Below, piece after piece: positions 1-9,489 of a DNA stretch of 48,784 nucleotides. How positions within the stretch are numbered: the first letter of the stretch is position 1; each line of letters begins with the position of its first letter. The stretch is from Betaproteobacteria bacterium (lineage in GTDB: Bacteria > Pseudomonadota > Gammaproteobacteria > Burkholderiales > Burkholderiaceae_C): NCBI GenBank assembly GCA_028870715.1, contig JAGWOZ010000006.1:1-48784 (forward strand). The letters are read 5' to 3'. The notes under the pieces were generated by a model that did no database searches, had not been told where the DNA came from, and saw nothing but the letters and a program-made list of their open reading frames with translations. Both the position numbers and the translations under genes were made by a program.

Positions 1-71
1 GCGCGCGTGCAGCAGCGCATCCATACTTCGATCGGCAACGTTCGCCTCGGCACAAGGGGCAAAGCGGCCGA

Positions 72-470
72 TCACCCGTGGACTTCGACGAGCAGTCCTT
101 TTTCTTCCCGCTCGAAATGATGCTCGAGCACGTGCTTGAAAGGCATGTGTGCATCAATGAGGGTTAAGCGCGTGCTCGCATCGGAGACCTGAGCGGGAAG
201 CGGCGCCAAGGCTGTGCGCAGCTCGGCAAGCATGACCCCGAGTTTGCTGTGTTCAGCGAGATACACCTTGGCGGGCCAGCGCGCGAGCGGGGGAAGACGC
301 GGAATCAGCTGGGCTTCCTCATGCGCGATGTGATCCTGCTGCAGCCTATGCAAGCGATCAAGCAAATGGCGCGCAGCCCCAATGTCACCGGTGAGTAATG
401 CGAGTCGCTCCTGCTGCAGCACATCCAACATCTCCGTGTGCTGGCCTTCGAGTTCCGGGGTCCTCTTCAT
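72..470 (-). CDS. Hemerythrin-type HHE domain protein
   Basis: A 132-residue protein that is one complete hemerythrin-like four-helix bundle. Candidate di-iron ligands can be read along it: H11 near the N-terminus, H47 with E51 in an HxxxE pair, H74, and a final helix with H113/H117 and E121/E122. Members of this family bind O2 or sense or store iron and oxygen in the cytoplasm; the role of this one is not shown. Its ATG overlaps the stop of the upstream hemerythrin fragment by four bases (467-470), so the two are probably translationally coupled. The 71 bases downstream to the window edge hold no recognisable gene. The family call is solid, the function open. Confidence 0.85.
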   Translation of the reverse strand: MKRTPELEGQHTEMLDVLQQERLALLTGDIGAARHLLDRLHRLQQDHIAHEEAQLIPRLPPLARWPAKVYLAEHSKLGVMLAELRTALAPLPAQVSDASTRLTLIDAHMPFKHVLEHHFEREEKGLLVEVHG

Positions 471-769
471 CCGACGCGACTCGCCTGTTGACCAAAGCCA
501 TCGATCGCGTGGATCCCGCGCCGCTCTCGCATCGAGCGCCCAACGCGATCGAGTTCGGTCTCACTTAAGATGCGCTTCGCCACCGGCAGCAATTCGCTTT
601 CCTCGCGTGCGATGTGGCGCTCATAAAGCTGGATGAAGGCTTCCACGCTCAAGGCGTCCAGGCTCGATGATGCGCCCGCCGCGATGGGCTCAAGGCTCGC
701 CCGCAATTGCTGCCATCGCGGTTCAAATTCCGCGGCCGGCGCTGAGTGGCCGGGAAAACCATTTGTCAT
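467..769 (-). CDS. Short hemerythrin-like protein, half domain
   Basis: About 100 residues. Residues 45-80 look like the last helices of a hemerythrin HHE domain, with H52 and E56/E57 in the motif RHIAREE followed by ELLP. The first half of the bundle, which should carry the other histidine ligands, is missing: residues 1-40 have no H-HxxxE pattern and no frame further upstream on this strand restores it. I chose the ATG at 769 because the in-frame extension beyond it is arginine-rich and looks non-coding. The gene may be a truncated paralogue of its neighbour, or a half-bundle that pairs with a partner. It is directly upstream of, and overlaps by four bases, the complete hemerythrin gene. 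Confidence 0.6.
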   Translation of the reverse strand: MTNGFPGHSAPAAEFEPRWQQLRASLEPIAAGASSSLDALSVEAFIQLYERHIAREESELLPVAKRILSETELDRVGRSMRERRGIHAIDGFGQQASRVG

Positions 770-1045
770 GGGGGTCACCTGGGTGAGGTTGCGCTTGGGC
801 TGCCCAAGCACTCCTGCTATTCGAAACCCAAATGCGCCCGCGCGCAACGCAAGACCTTGGTGCGCGTAGTGTCGTGCAAACGGTACGCGTCGTCGATTGG
901 TGATCCGGATCCGGCTCTGGACGCCGCGCCTTGGGCGCCGAACCGTCCTCAAACATTTGCTGCTTGCACCGCGATGAGCCTCGATCTGTCGGGTCAAGTT
1001 CCCGCAACGGTATGCTTTGTGCCTTTGCTGCTCAACCCGATGCCC

Positions 1046-1862
<817 letters not shown>

Positions 1863-1943
1863 GCGCGCGCATCGTCAAGACGCCCATGGCATCTTGCAGT
1901 CATCCAATCCACCGCTTCGCCTGACCTTCACGTCCCACGACCC

Positions 1944-2891
1944 ATGACAGACCTTTCGCCTCCGATCAAAGCCGGCTCTCGTGGCCTGCTGCGTCTAATC
2001 TCGCCCTCAGGTGCCGTACCCGAGCCGGAGCGCGTCCATCGTGCGCAGGAGCGTCTCCAGGAGCTTGGCTTTCGCATCCAGCTCGACTCCCATGCGCTGA
2101 GCCGCGTGCAACGCTTTTCCGGCAGCGACACCCAGCGCGTGCAAGCCCTGCACCGGGCAGCGCGCAGCGCGGCGCGCGTCGTGATGGCGACCCGAGGCGG
2201 CTATGGGCTGTCCCGCATTCTTCACAAGCTGGACTATGCGTTGCTGCGCGAGGGCATCAGCCAGCGGCGACAGTTCTGGGTGGGCCATAGCGACTTCACA
2301 GCCCTTCAGCTTGCCGTGCTGGCGCAGACAGGATCTGTGACCTACAGCGGACCCATGGCCGCTTATGACTTTGGTGCCGAAAAGCTCGACGACATCACGG
2401 TGGATAGCTTTCTCGACGCGTTGGACGGCAGCCAGGAGGCCATCGGCTTTGCCAGCGACGACGCACCGCGCGGGCTTGATCGCGCAGGCGTGTTGTGGGG
2501 TGGAAACCTCAGCCTGGTCACGAGCCTCATCGGTACGCCCTACCTGCCCAAGGCGCGTGGTGTGTTGTTTTTGGAGGACGTGGCCGAGCAGCCGTATCGC
2601 GTCGAACGCATGCTCGCCCAGCTCCTCCTGGCGGGCGTATTGCAACGCCAGAAGGCCGTCGTACTCGGAGCGTTCACGGACTACCGGCTAAGCGCCCATG
2701 ACTCCGGTTTTGACCTCGCAACCGTCGTGGGTTGGCTGCGCTCGCAGCTCAAGGCCTCTGGCGTGCCCGTGGTCACCGGGTTGCCCTTTGGTCATGTTCG
2801 GACGAAGCTCACCTTGCCGCACGGCGCGCGCTGCCGTCTGGTGCGCGACGGCAGCGAGGCCTATCTGGTGTTCCCGCACGGGCATGACTAA
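1944..2891 (+). CDS. ldcA: LD-carboxypeptidase (peptidase S66)
   Basis: A 315-residue S66-family enzyme. The family cleaves the terminal D-Ala from murein tetrapeptides during cytoplasmic peptidoglycan recycling, and some relatives (MccF) inactivate microcin C. The nucleophile is S116 in the GHSD motif, after the typical RGGYG at about 84-88. The other catalytic residues fit E211 in the FLEDVAEQPYR segment and the His of PFGH near residue 283. The length matches the family and there is no signal peptide. It lies 81 bases after tadA and converges on the next gene, with only six bases between the two stops. Confidence 0.93.
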   Translation: MTDLSPPIKAGSRGLLRLISPSGAVPEPERVHRAQERLQELGFRIQLDSHALSRVQRFSGSDTQRVQALHRAARSAARVVMATRGGYGLSRILHKLDYALLREGISQRRQFWVGHSDFTALQLAVLAQTGSVTYSGPMAAYDFGAEKLDDITVDSFLDALDGSQEAIGFASDDAPRGLDRAGVLWGGNLSLVTSLIGTPYLPKARGVLFLEDVAEQPYRVERMLAQLLLAGVLQRQKAVVLGAFTDYRLSAHDSGFDLATVVGWLRSQLKASGVPVVTGLPFGHVRTKLTLPHGARCRLVRDGSEAYLVFPHGHD

Positions 2892-2897
2892 GAGCGC

Positions 2898-3881
2898 TCA
2901 GGCGGCGCTCACGACGACCACGATTTTGCCCATCGCCTCGCGCCGACTGAGCTTTGTAATGGCCTGCGCGGCCTGATCCAAGGTTACACGTTCGGTAATG
3001 GCCGGGCGCACGCGGGCCGCGCGGAACCAGTCCAGAAGTTGGCCCACGTTGGCGGCATGTTGGGCTGGGCTGCGCTGAATCGCCTCACCCCAGTACACCC
3101 CCAGGATCTGGCGCTCGCTGAGCAATGCCAGGTTGAGGGGAATGCGCGGAATGTCGCCACTGGCGAATCCCACAACAAGGAAGCGCCCTCGCCACGCGGT
3201 GGCGCGTAACGCGGCCTCCGAGTAGGCGCCGCCCACCGGGTCGAGCACCACGTCTGCACCGCGCCCGTCGGTGCATTCCAGTAGCCGTTTGCGCAAGTCT
3301 TCGCTGACGTAATTGACAAGCACATCAGCGCCGTGCTCACGGGCAAGGCCGAGCTTGGTGTCGTCCGAGGCGGCCGCGATGACCCTTGCACCCATGGCCT
3401 TGGCCACGTCGACTGCGGCTAGGCCAACGCCACCCGCAGCTCCCAGCACCGCAACGCTCTCTCCGCTTTGCACTTGCGCCACGTCCTTCAGTGCGTGAAT
3501 GGCCGTGCCATACGTCAGCATGAAGGCCGCGCCCTGCTCGAAATCCATGCCCTTGGGCAAGGGCATGATGCGGCGGGCATCGACCACACAGCGCTCAGCC
3601 AACCCGCCGTGCCCCGCGAACGCGATCACGGCGTCGCCTGCCGCGTAGCCCGCCACGCCTTCACCGACCTGCATGACGGTGCCCGCAAACTCGGCCCCAG
3701 GCGAAAAGGGCAGGGGCGGCTTCACCTGGTAGAGCCCCTGCACGATGAGCGCATCGGGGAAATTCAGCGCACAAGCCTTCACGTTCACCACGACCTGTCC
3801 CGCCCCGGCAACCGGATCGGGAACGCTCTCGACACGCAAATCCGCAATGGGCCCATAGGCCTTGCACATCAGTGCTTTCAT
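2898..3881 (-). CDS. NADPH:quinone oxidoreductase-like MDR enzyme
   Basis: A 327-residue zinc-free medium-chain dehydrogenase/reductase. It has an N-terminal GroES-like domain (to about 120), then a Rossmann fold with the nucleotide motif LGAAGGVGLAA near 150, and a C-terminal cap. No structural-zinc cysteine cluster is present, which fits quinone reductase or enoyl/crotonyl reductase relatives rather than alcohol dehydrogenases. The reading frame stays open upstream, but the ATG at 3881 begins a standard family N-terminus (MKALMC) and overlaps the preceding SDR stop by four bases. It is the last gene of the minus-strand catabolic operon. It could reduce an enoyl-CoA or an enone intermediate; the substrate is not visible. 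Confidence 0.88.
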   Translation of the reverse strand: MKALMCKAYGPIADLRVESVPDPVAGAGQVVVNVKACALNFPDALIVQGLYQVKPPLPFSPGAEFAGTVMQVGEGVAGYAAGDAVIAFAGHGGLAERCVVDARRIMPLPKGMDFEQGAAFMLTYGTAIHALKDVAQVQSGESVAVLGAAGGVGLAAVDVAKAMGARVIAAASDDTKLGLAREHGADVLVNYVSEDLRKRLLECTDGRGADVVLDPVGGAYSEAALRATAWRGRFLVVGFASGDIPRIPLNLALLSERQILGVYWGEAIQRSPAQHAANVGQLLDWFRAARVRPAITERVTLDQAAQAITKLSRREAMGKIVVVVSAA

Positions 3882-4741
3882 CGCGGTCCCTCCGAGGCGG
3901 GCGGCGCCAGAGGCGTGGGATTGTGTCCCTGCACGATATCCTGACAGCGCAACTCCACAGCCTGCAAGATCTTGCGATGCGGGACGATGTAGAACGTCCC
4001 CTGCTCGACGGCAGCAAAGGTCATGCGCGCGATGTCGTCCGCCGTCAGTCGCCCGGATTGCACGGCCTGTGCCATGCGCGCGGCATAAGCGGCCGATTGC
4101 GGCGAGATTTCGGCCTCGACACCGTAGCGCGCAGGTCGGTGGCGAGCGCTTTGGTGGATCCCTGTGGGCACCCAGGCGGGGCAAAGAACCGAAACCTTCA
4201 CACGCGACTGCTGCTCGGCAAGCTCCGCATACAGGGTCTCGGATAGGGTTACGACCCCGTGCTTGCTGACGTTGTAGGCAGCCATGCCGGGACTGGATAT
4301 CAAGCCCGCTGCGGAGGCCGTATTGACCACGTGGCTGTCCTCGGCCTGCTGCTGCATGCGCGGCACGAAATGCTGGATTGCATGCACCACGCTCATCAGA
4401 TTCACACCGAGCACCCACTCCCAATCCGCCGTGCTGTGTTCGGTGACGAGTCGGCTGTAGCCCACCCCCGCGTTGTTGCACAGCAGGTGCACGGCACCAA
4501 AGCGGGCAAAGCTGGCTGAGGCGAGTGCGGCGATTTCAGCCTCGCGGCTGACATCTGTGGCCTGCAGCAGCACACGCGCATCCGGCAGGTTCAGGGAAAC
4601 GGCAGACTGCTGCAGTCTGTCCGCGTCAAGGTCGGCGAGAACCAGGTTCATGCCACGGCTGGCGGCCTGTTTCGCCAGAGCCAGACCGATGCCACTTGCA
4701 GCGCCGGTGATCACGGCAGTTCTGTTGTCGAAATTTTGCAT
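3878..4741 (-). CDS. Short-chain dehydrogenase/reductase (SDR)
   Basis: A 287-residue classical SDR. The cofactor motif TGAASGIG is at about 12-19, NNAG near 90, the catalytic Ser in the NTASAAG segment near 142, and YNVSK near 155. Asp at the end of the second strand (VLADLD) suggests NAD(H) preference. Such enzymes interconvert alcohols and ketones. The C-terminus runs beyond the usual 250 residues with a segment after residue 220 typical of larger SDRs. It lies between the alcohol dehydrogenase (34-base gap) and the quinone-reductase-like gene (four-base overlap), so it is part of one transcription unit. The substrate is unknown; oxidation of a hydroxyacyl or cyclic alcohol intermediate would fit the context. 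Confidence 0.9.
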   Translation of the reverse strand: MQNFDNRTAVITGAASGIGLALAKQAASRGMNLVLADLDADRLQQSAVSLNLPDARVLLQATDVSREAEIAALASASFARFGAVHLLCNNAGVGYSRLVTEHSTADWEWVLGVNLMSVVHAIQHFVPRMQQQAEDSHVVNTASAAGLISSPGMAAYNVSKHGVVTLSETLYAELAEQQSRVKVSVLCPAWVPTGIHQSARHRPARYGVEAEISPQSAAYAARMAQAVQSGRLTADDIARMTFAAVEQGTFYIVPHRKILQAVELRCQDIVQGHNPTPLAPPASEGPR

Positions 4742-4775
4742 GGGAAGTTCCGAAGGTCAACCGCAGGCGCGCGGC

Positions 4776-5894
4776 TCAGGATGCGTCGAAGACAATCACG
4801 CCACGCGCGTTATGCCCGGCCTGCATGTCGGCAAAAGCAAGAGCGGCCTCCTCAATGCCATAGCGCCGTGTGATGAGTTCATCGATCTTGAGGGCGCCGC
4901 GCCGGTACAGCGCAATGAGGCGCGGAAAATCCTGCCGGGGCCGAGCCGAGCCGTAATAACTGCCGGTCAACGTTTTTTCCTCAAAGGTCAGGCTCGCCGT
5001 GCGCACGGAGGTGGTGTCGCTTTGTGCGGCGACTCCGACGACCACGGCCGTGCCGCCCTTGCGCACACACCCGTAAGCCTGGGCGACGAGTTGGCCCGAG
5101 CCGACGCATTCGAACGCGTAATCAACCCCGCCATCGGTTGCCCGTTTGACGGCCTTGACAACCTGCGGCTCGCGGCTCGCGTCAATCGTGTGGGTGGCGC
5201 CGAACAGGCGGGCAAAGTCGAGCTTGTGCGCCACAGTATCCACGGCCACGATCGTTGTCGCTCCGGCAATGGCGCAGCCCTGGATCGCGCTCAGCCCCAC
5301 GCCACCGCAGCCGAATATGGCCACGGTCGAGCCGGGTTGCACACGCGCCGTGTTGACGGCGGCACCCACGCCCGTCATCACCCCACAGGCGATCAGGCAG
5401 GCCGGCTCCAGGGGCATCGCAGGGTCGATCTTCACCACGTTGTCCACATGCAAAGTCGCGTACTCGGCCATCACGCCGCAGCCGGAAAACACGCTTAGCG
5501 GCTGGCCCGAGGCATCAAACGTGCGCACCGTGCCGTCAGGCAGCGTGCTCAGAGCGCGCGCGGCCTGGTCGCATAGCTGCGGGCGCCCTGTCTGGCAGTA
5601 GCGGCAGTGCCCGCACATGCTCACAAAGGAGCTCACGACATGATCGCCAACGGCCAGTTCGCGCACGCCATCACCCACCTCGACGACAACACCTGCACCC
5701 TCGTGCCCGAGCACCAGGGGAGGGGGTATCCCAATGGTGCCGTTGGTGGCCGACAAGTCGCTGTGGCACACGCCGCACGCGGCAACGCGGATTGTGACTT
5801 CGTTTTGGCGCGGCGGATCGACGCGGATTGTCTCGACCTCGAATGGGCGGTCCAGTCCGCGGCAGACCACGGCGCGGGCGCTGCGTGCAGGCAT
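4776..5894 (-). CDS. Zinc-dependent alcohol dehydrogenase
   Basis: A 372-residue MDR-family alcohol dehydrogenase. The catalytic zinc ligands are Cys in GVCHSD (near 37), His in GHEGAG (near 59) and Cys in IACGVMTGVG (near 167). The structural zinc cluster is complete in the spacing CxxCxxCx7C (near 89-103). The NAD fold shows FGCGGVGLS near 192. An upstream start at 5960 is possible, but the ATG at 5894 begins directly before family similarity. The cluster of four cysteines and the length fit class I/III-like enzymes that oxidise primary or allylic alcohols. Sitting 19 bases after an acyl-CoA dehydrogenase gene, it may generate or remove an aldehyde or ketone in the same pathway. Confidence 0.9.
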   Translation of the reverse strand: MPARSARAVVCRGLDRPFEVETIRVDPPRQNEVTIRVAACGVCHSDLSATNGTIGIPPPLVLGHEGAGVVVEVGDGVRELAVGDHVVSSFVSMCGHCRYCQTGRPQLCDQAARALSTLPDGTVRTFDASGQPLSVFSGCGVMAEYATLHVDNVVKIDPAMPLEPACLIACGVMTGVGAAVNTARVQPGSTVAIFGCGGVGLSAIQGCAIAGATTIVAVDTVAHKLDFARLFGATHTIDASREPQVVKAVKRATDGGVDYAFECVGSGQLVAQAYGCVRKGGTAVVVGVAAQSDTTSVRTASLTFEEKTLTGSYYGSARPRQDFPRLIALYRRGALKIDELITRRYGIEEAALAFADMQAGHNARGVIVFDAS

Positions 5895-5913
5895 GATGGT
5901 TCTCCGAACGGTT

Positions 5914-7035
5914 TCAGGCGGCGCGTGCGCCGCGGGCAAAGCGCTGCAGTTGGGCGTCACTGTCGCCCAGCCAGATCTCGATTGTGGTCAGGCGCTTGAA
6001 CCAGTGACTGACTTGCATTTCATCGGTCATGCCCATGCCACCATGCAACTGCACGGCCTGTTGCGAGACGAAGCGGCATGCCTGGCCCACCCGTGCCTTG
6101 CTCGCGGCGAGTACCTGCGCACGCACCCCGACATCCTGATGGCTGGCAAACCCGGCGGCCAGCAGGGCCATGGAGCGTGCCTGCTCGACTTCCATCCACA
6201 TGTCCACGGCGCGCTGCTGCAGGGTCTGGAACCGCCCGATGGGTTGACCAAATTGCTGCCGGGTGTTGAGGTAAGCGACGGTTGCATCCAGCGTGGCCTG
6301 CAGCAGTCCCACAGCCTCTGCGCACAGCGCTGCCAGCCAGAGATCACGCAAGCCATCGCGCATCGCTGCGCCCTGGCCTGCATGACCCAGGCGCGCCTCG
6401 GGAGGCAACGGCACGGCGTCGAACTGCACGTCAGCAGCCCGCTGGCCGTCCAGCAACGGGTAATCGCGAAGGCTCACACCAGGGCGATCCCGCTCCACGG
6501 CAAACCACGCCACAGTGTCGTCATGCGTGCGCGCCGACACGAGCAACACATCCGCAAATGGCGCTTGCAGCACCAGCGTCTTGGCCCCGGAAAGGGCATA
6601 GCCGATCCCGGTGCGATCAGCCCTCGTGTGCGGCTGCTCCGTGGCAAAGCCCGTATCCACCTCGAAGTGCGCTGGCGTGGCGATGGCCTTGCCCTCAGCC
6701 ATGCGCGGCAGCCAATGGTGCGCCATGGGTCCGGCGGCCATGCCCAGCAAGTGCGTGGCAAGCAGGCTGCTGGCAACAACCGGCTCCAGCGGCATTGCAG
6801 GAGCAAGGACCTGCAATGCCTGCAGGCCGTCTTGCGTGCTCGCGCCCAAACCCCCGTGGGCCTCGGGCACGAGCAGGGCGGTGATGCCGAGTTGCGCGAG
6901 CAAGCCCCAGGCCTGGGCGCTGAATCCACTGCCCGCACTCAGGGCCCGCCGATGCTCAAACGGATAGTCGCGCTGGATGAATCGCTGCAAGGCGTCGGCC
7001 AGTTGGCGCTGCTCTTCGGTGGCTTGCCACTGCAT
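5914..7035 (-). CDS. Acyl-CoA dehydrogenase, small (PimD-like) subunit
   Basis: A 373-residue FAD-dependent acyl-CoA dehydrogenase with the N-terminal helical, central beta and C-terminal helical domains. The C-terminus carries LHGGMGMTDE, and the terminal active-site loop reads WLGDSDAQLQ instead of the usual YEGT, as in the small subunits of two-gene dehydrogenases. I chose the ATG at 7035 (MQWQATEEQ) because residues before it lack family similarity. Its partner, the large subunit, is directly upstream with a 67-base gap. By analogy with Rhodopseudomonas PimCD and mycobacterial FadE26/27-type pairs, the two probably form a heteromer with shared active sites. Substrate specificity cannot be read from sequence. 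Confidence 0.88.
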   Translation of the reverse strand: MQWQATEEQRQLADALQRFIQRDYPFEHRRALSAGSGFSAQAWGLLAQLGITALLVPEAHGGLGASTQDGLQALQVLAPAMPLEPVVASSLLATHLLGMAAGPMAHHWLPRMAEGKAIATPAHFEVDTGFATEQPHTRADRTGIGYALSGAKTLVLQAPFADVLLVSARTHDDTVAWFAVERDRPGVSLRDYPLLDGQRAADVQFDAVPLPPEARLGHAGQGAAMRDGLRDLWLAALCAEAVGLLQATLDATVAYLNTRQQFGQPIGRFQTLQQRAVDMWMEVEQARSMALLAAGFASHQDVGVRAQVLAASKARVGQACRFVSQQAVQLHGGMGMTDEMQVSHWFKRLTTIEIWLGDSDAQLQRFARGARAA

Positions 7036-7102
7036 ATTCGATATCCTTTGTCGGAGATAAACACATGGCGATCCCAAACGCGATTTCGCGCGGGCGCGCG
7101 CC

Positions 7103-8305
7103 TCAGCCTCGGGAGGACCCTTCACCAAGTCCGAGTGCACGGGCCAGGATATTTTTTTGGATCTCGTTGCTGCCGCCGTAGATCGAGAGCTTGCGCCAGT
7201 TGGCATATTGCGTGCCGAGGTTGGCGTAGTCGGGCCAACAGCCCGCCGCGCAGTCCTCGGCCCGGAGGGCCCCAGGGGTGAAGGGCAGGGCCTGGTGGCC
7301 GGCGACGTGCATCAGGATCTCGGCCAGCCGCTGCTGCAATTCGCTGCCGAGCACCTTGAGCATGGAACTCTCCGAGCCCGGTGGCCCCGTGCGTTGCAAC
7401 ATGCGCAGCTGGGTCATCTCCAAAGCCATCAGGTCGATCTCGGCCTGCGCCACGCGAGCTGCAAATAGCGGGTCGTCGAGTCGGCTCTTGCCTTGTGCGT
7501 CGCGCTTGGCGCTCAGCTCCTTCAGTCGCGCCAGCTCACGCTTGGCAATCCCGACCCCGGCGATGTTGCTGCGCTCGTGACCAAGCAGGAATTTGGCGAT
7601 GGTCCAGCCCTGGTTTTCCTCGCCCACCCGATTGGACACCGGCACGCGCACGGCATCGAACCACACTTCGTTGACCTCATGCTCGCCATCCAGAGTGATG
7701 ATGGGGCGCACCGTCACACCGGGCGAGCGCATGTCGATGAGCACAAACGAAATGCCCTGCTGCGGCTTGACCAAGGGGTCGGTCCGCACGAGGCAAAAAA
7801 TCCAATCGGCATATTGGCCAAGCGTGGTCCAGGTTTTCTGGCCCGTGACGACGTATTCCGCCCCCTCGCGCAAGGCACGGGTCTTCAGCGAGGCCAAATC
7901 GGACCCTGCACCTGGCTCAGAGTATCCTTGACACCACCACACATCGCCGCTGATGATCCCAGGCAACAGGGCCTGGCGTTGCTGTTCCGTGCCAAACTGC
8001 ATCAATACGGGACCCAGCATTTTCAGGCCAAATGGCAGCTGGCGAGGCGCGCCGGCCTGTGCGCATTCTTCATCGAAGATGGCCTGCTGCACCGCATCCC
8101 AGCCCGTGCCTCCGTAAGACTGGGGCCAGTTGGGTGCACCCCATCCCTTGGCGTACAGAATGCGCTGCCAGCGCACGAAATCCTCCTTGCCCAGACGCAG
8201 GCCGTGCAGCACCTTGTCCCGGATGTCCGCTGGCAGGGCCTGGCACACAAAGGCTCGCACCTCGTTGCGAAATGCGGCGTATTGAGGAGTGACGTCAATA
8301 TTCAT
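7103..8305 (-). CDS. Acyl-CoA dehydrogenase, large (PimC-like) subunit
   Basis: A 400-residue acyl-CoA dehydrogenase that strongly resembles the pimeloyl-CoA dehydrogenase large subunit: WWCQGYSEPGAGSDLASLKT near 123-142, GQKTWTTL near 153, and ADWIFCLVRTDP. The usual catalytic Glu of the YEGT loop is replaced (SIYGGSNEIQ near 378), while a Glu is present in LLGHER near 240, the position used in isovaleryl-CoA-type enzymes. It is the first gene of the minus-strand operon and starts at the edge of the 350-base region shared with the divergent iclR gene. It should introduce the alpha-beta double bond into an acyl-CoA, passing electrons to ETF. A dicarboxylyl-CoA substrate is suggested by the PimC likeness only. 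Confidence 0.9.
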   Translation of the reverse strand: MNIDVTPQYAAFRNEVRAFVCQALPADIRDKVLHGLRLGKEDFVRWQRILYAKGWGAPNWPQSYGGTGWDAVQQAIFDEECAQAGAPRQLPFGLKMLGPVLMQFGTEQQRQALLPGIISGDVWWCQGYSEPGAGSDLASLKTRALREGAEYVVTGQKTWTTLGQYADWIFCLVRTDPLVKPQQGISFVLIDMRSPGVTVRPIITLDGEHEVNEVWFDAVRVPVSNRVGEENQGWTIAKFLLGHERSNIAGVGIAKRELARLKELSAKRDAQGKSRLDDPLFAARVAQAEIDLMALEMTQLRMLQRTGPPGSESSMLKVLGSELQQRLAEILMHVAGHQALPFTPGALRAEDCAAGCWPDYANLGTQYANWRKLSIYGGSNEIQKNILARALGLGEGSSRG

Positions 8306-8655
8306 GGCGCTGTGTCCCGCAACTGGTCGGGAGCGATAGTCTCGTGATGAAAGGCCTTGAGATCGCTGGGCGTGCGATCGCGTGCGCCGAACGCCGCCGG
8401 ATCCCGGATGGCGCTCCCGCCAGGGGAAAGCGACGCGTCAAGGCGCAGGGGATGATCCCAGTGGAAGCGTTCCGCAGTCATACAAAGGGTAAAGGCCCAA
8501 GCCCGAATGCATCAAGATTTTGGTAAAACCGCATTGCGGAATCGTGTTCCGTGATTTATGTTGACGATTGTTAAGCCTGCAGGGCCCACTGTCAAGCACG
8601 CCCAGCGGCTCATGCTGCACTCGGTTCGCCTATCTTCCAACTGCCCGTCTCGTCC
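8306..8655. promoter_or_regulatory. Divergent control region with IclR-type inverted repeats
   Basis: This 350-base stretch separates the acyl-CoA dehydrogenase operon (leftward) from iclR (rightward) and holds no credible gene. Two overlapping inverted repeats lie at 8529-8551: CCGCA-T-TGCGG (8529-8539) and CGGAA-TCGTG-TTCCG (8537-8551). A further short one, GGAA-GCG-TTCC, is at 8463-8473. IclR-family proteins commonly bind such GGAA/TTCC palindromes next to their own genes, so this is a reasonable operator. A TTGACG hexamer at 8561-8566 could be a -35 element for iclR, but no good -10 follows, so promoters remain unplaced. Confidence 0.5.
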
Positions 8656-9480
8656 ATGAACACGCACAGCGCCAAGCCACCCCAAGCGATTTCGACCGAC
8701 AAGCGGACCGGCGCATCGAAAGACGACCGTCAATTCGTCACGGCCCTGGCGCGAGGCCTCGAGGTGCTGTCGAGCTTTCGTGCCCGCGACAAGGCGCTGG
8801 GCAATCTGGATATTGCACAGCGCTGCAAGTTGCCGAAATCCACGGTCTCGCGCCTGACCTATACGTTGACGCGGTTGGGCTACCTCACACTCGACGAGGA
8901 CAGCGGCAAGTACCGGCTGGGTACGGCCACCTTGTCACTTGGCAGCACCGTGCTGGCCCGCATGGACATTCGGCAGATTGCCAGGCCGCTAATGCAGGAG
9001 CTGGCCGATGTTTCCAAGGCGATGGTCTCATTGTGCATACGCGACCGCTTGTCGCTGATCTACGTCGAAAATTGCCGCAGCGCGTCCGCCTTGACATTGA
9101 GCCTGGACGTGGGGTCACGCATCCCCATCGCCACCACGGCCACGGGGCGCGCCTACCTTGCCGTGGCTGGCGAGCGCGAGCGCGCATCCATTTTCGAGGA
9201 CCTCGCCGCACTTGATGAGCTGGCCTGGCCTGCGCTCAAGAACGCCATCAACAAGGCACTGGACGACTACCGAACCCTGGGCGTCGCGTGTTCGTTCGGC
9301 GACTGGCAGCCTGATGTCAACGCCATTGCAATCGGTATCGACCCCGGAGGTGGCATGCCTCTGATGGCGATCAACTGCGGAGGCCCCGCATTCCAGCTCA
9401 GCCCGGACTTCTTGCTGCAGGAAGTACGGCCCCGGCTGATTGCGCTGGCACGGCAGCTGGAAAGCCTGGTCACGCGTTGA
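8656..9480 (+). CDS. IclR-family transcriptional regulator
   Basis: A 274-residue regulator. Residues 25-90 form the winged helix-turn-helix (AQRCKLPKSTVSRLTYTL is the recognition region). After a linker comes the IclR effector-binding domain (about 105-270), with the family signature around the ACSFGDW segment near 212-218. IclR proteins usually sense an aromatic or organic-acid intermediate and control adjacent catabolic operons. It diverges from the acyl-CoA dehydrogenase operon and converges on the alpha/beta hydrolase gene (nine bases between stops). It is the only dedicated regulator in the 26-kb catabolic locus and so the likely controller of both arms; the effector is unknown. Confidence 0.93.
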   Translation: MNTHSAKPPQAISTDKRTGASKDDRQFVTALARGLEVLSSFRARDKALGNLDIAQRCKLPKSTVSRLTYTLTRLGYLTLDEDSGKYRLGTATLSLGSTVLARMDIRQIARPLMQELADVSKAMVSLCIRDRLSLIYVENCRSASALTLSLDVGSRIPIATTATGRAYLAVAGERERASIFEDLAALDELAWPALKNAINKALDDYRTLGVACSFGDWQPDVNAIAIGIDPGGGMPLMAINCGGPAFQLSPDFLLQEVRPRLIALARQLESLVTR

Positions 9481-9489
9481 GCCGGGTCT

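Noticed and set aside
5734-7281. A 515-codon open frame on the plus strand antisense to the small acyl-CoA dehydrogenase subunit
   Set aside because: It lies opposite a gene with clear family motifs, its composition is rich in His, Arg and Gln as expected for an antisense shadow in GC-rich DNA, and it has no recognisable domain.
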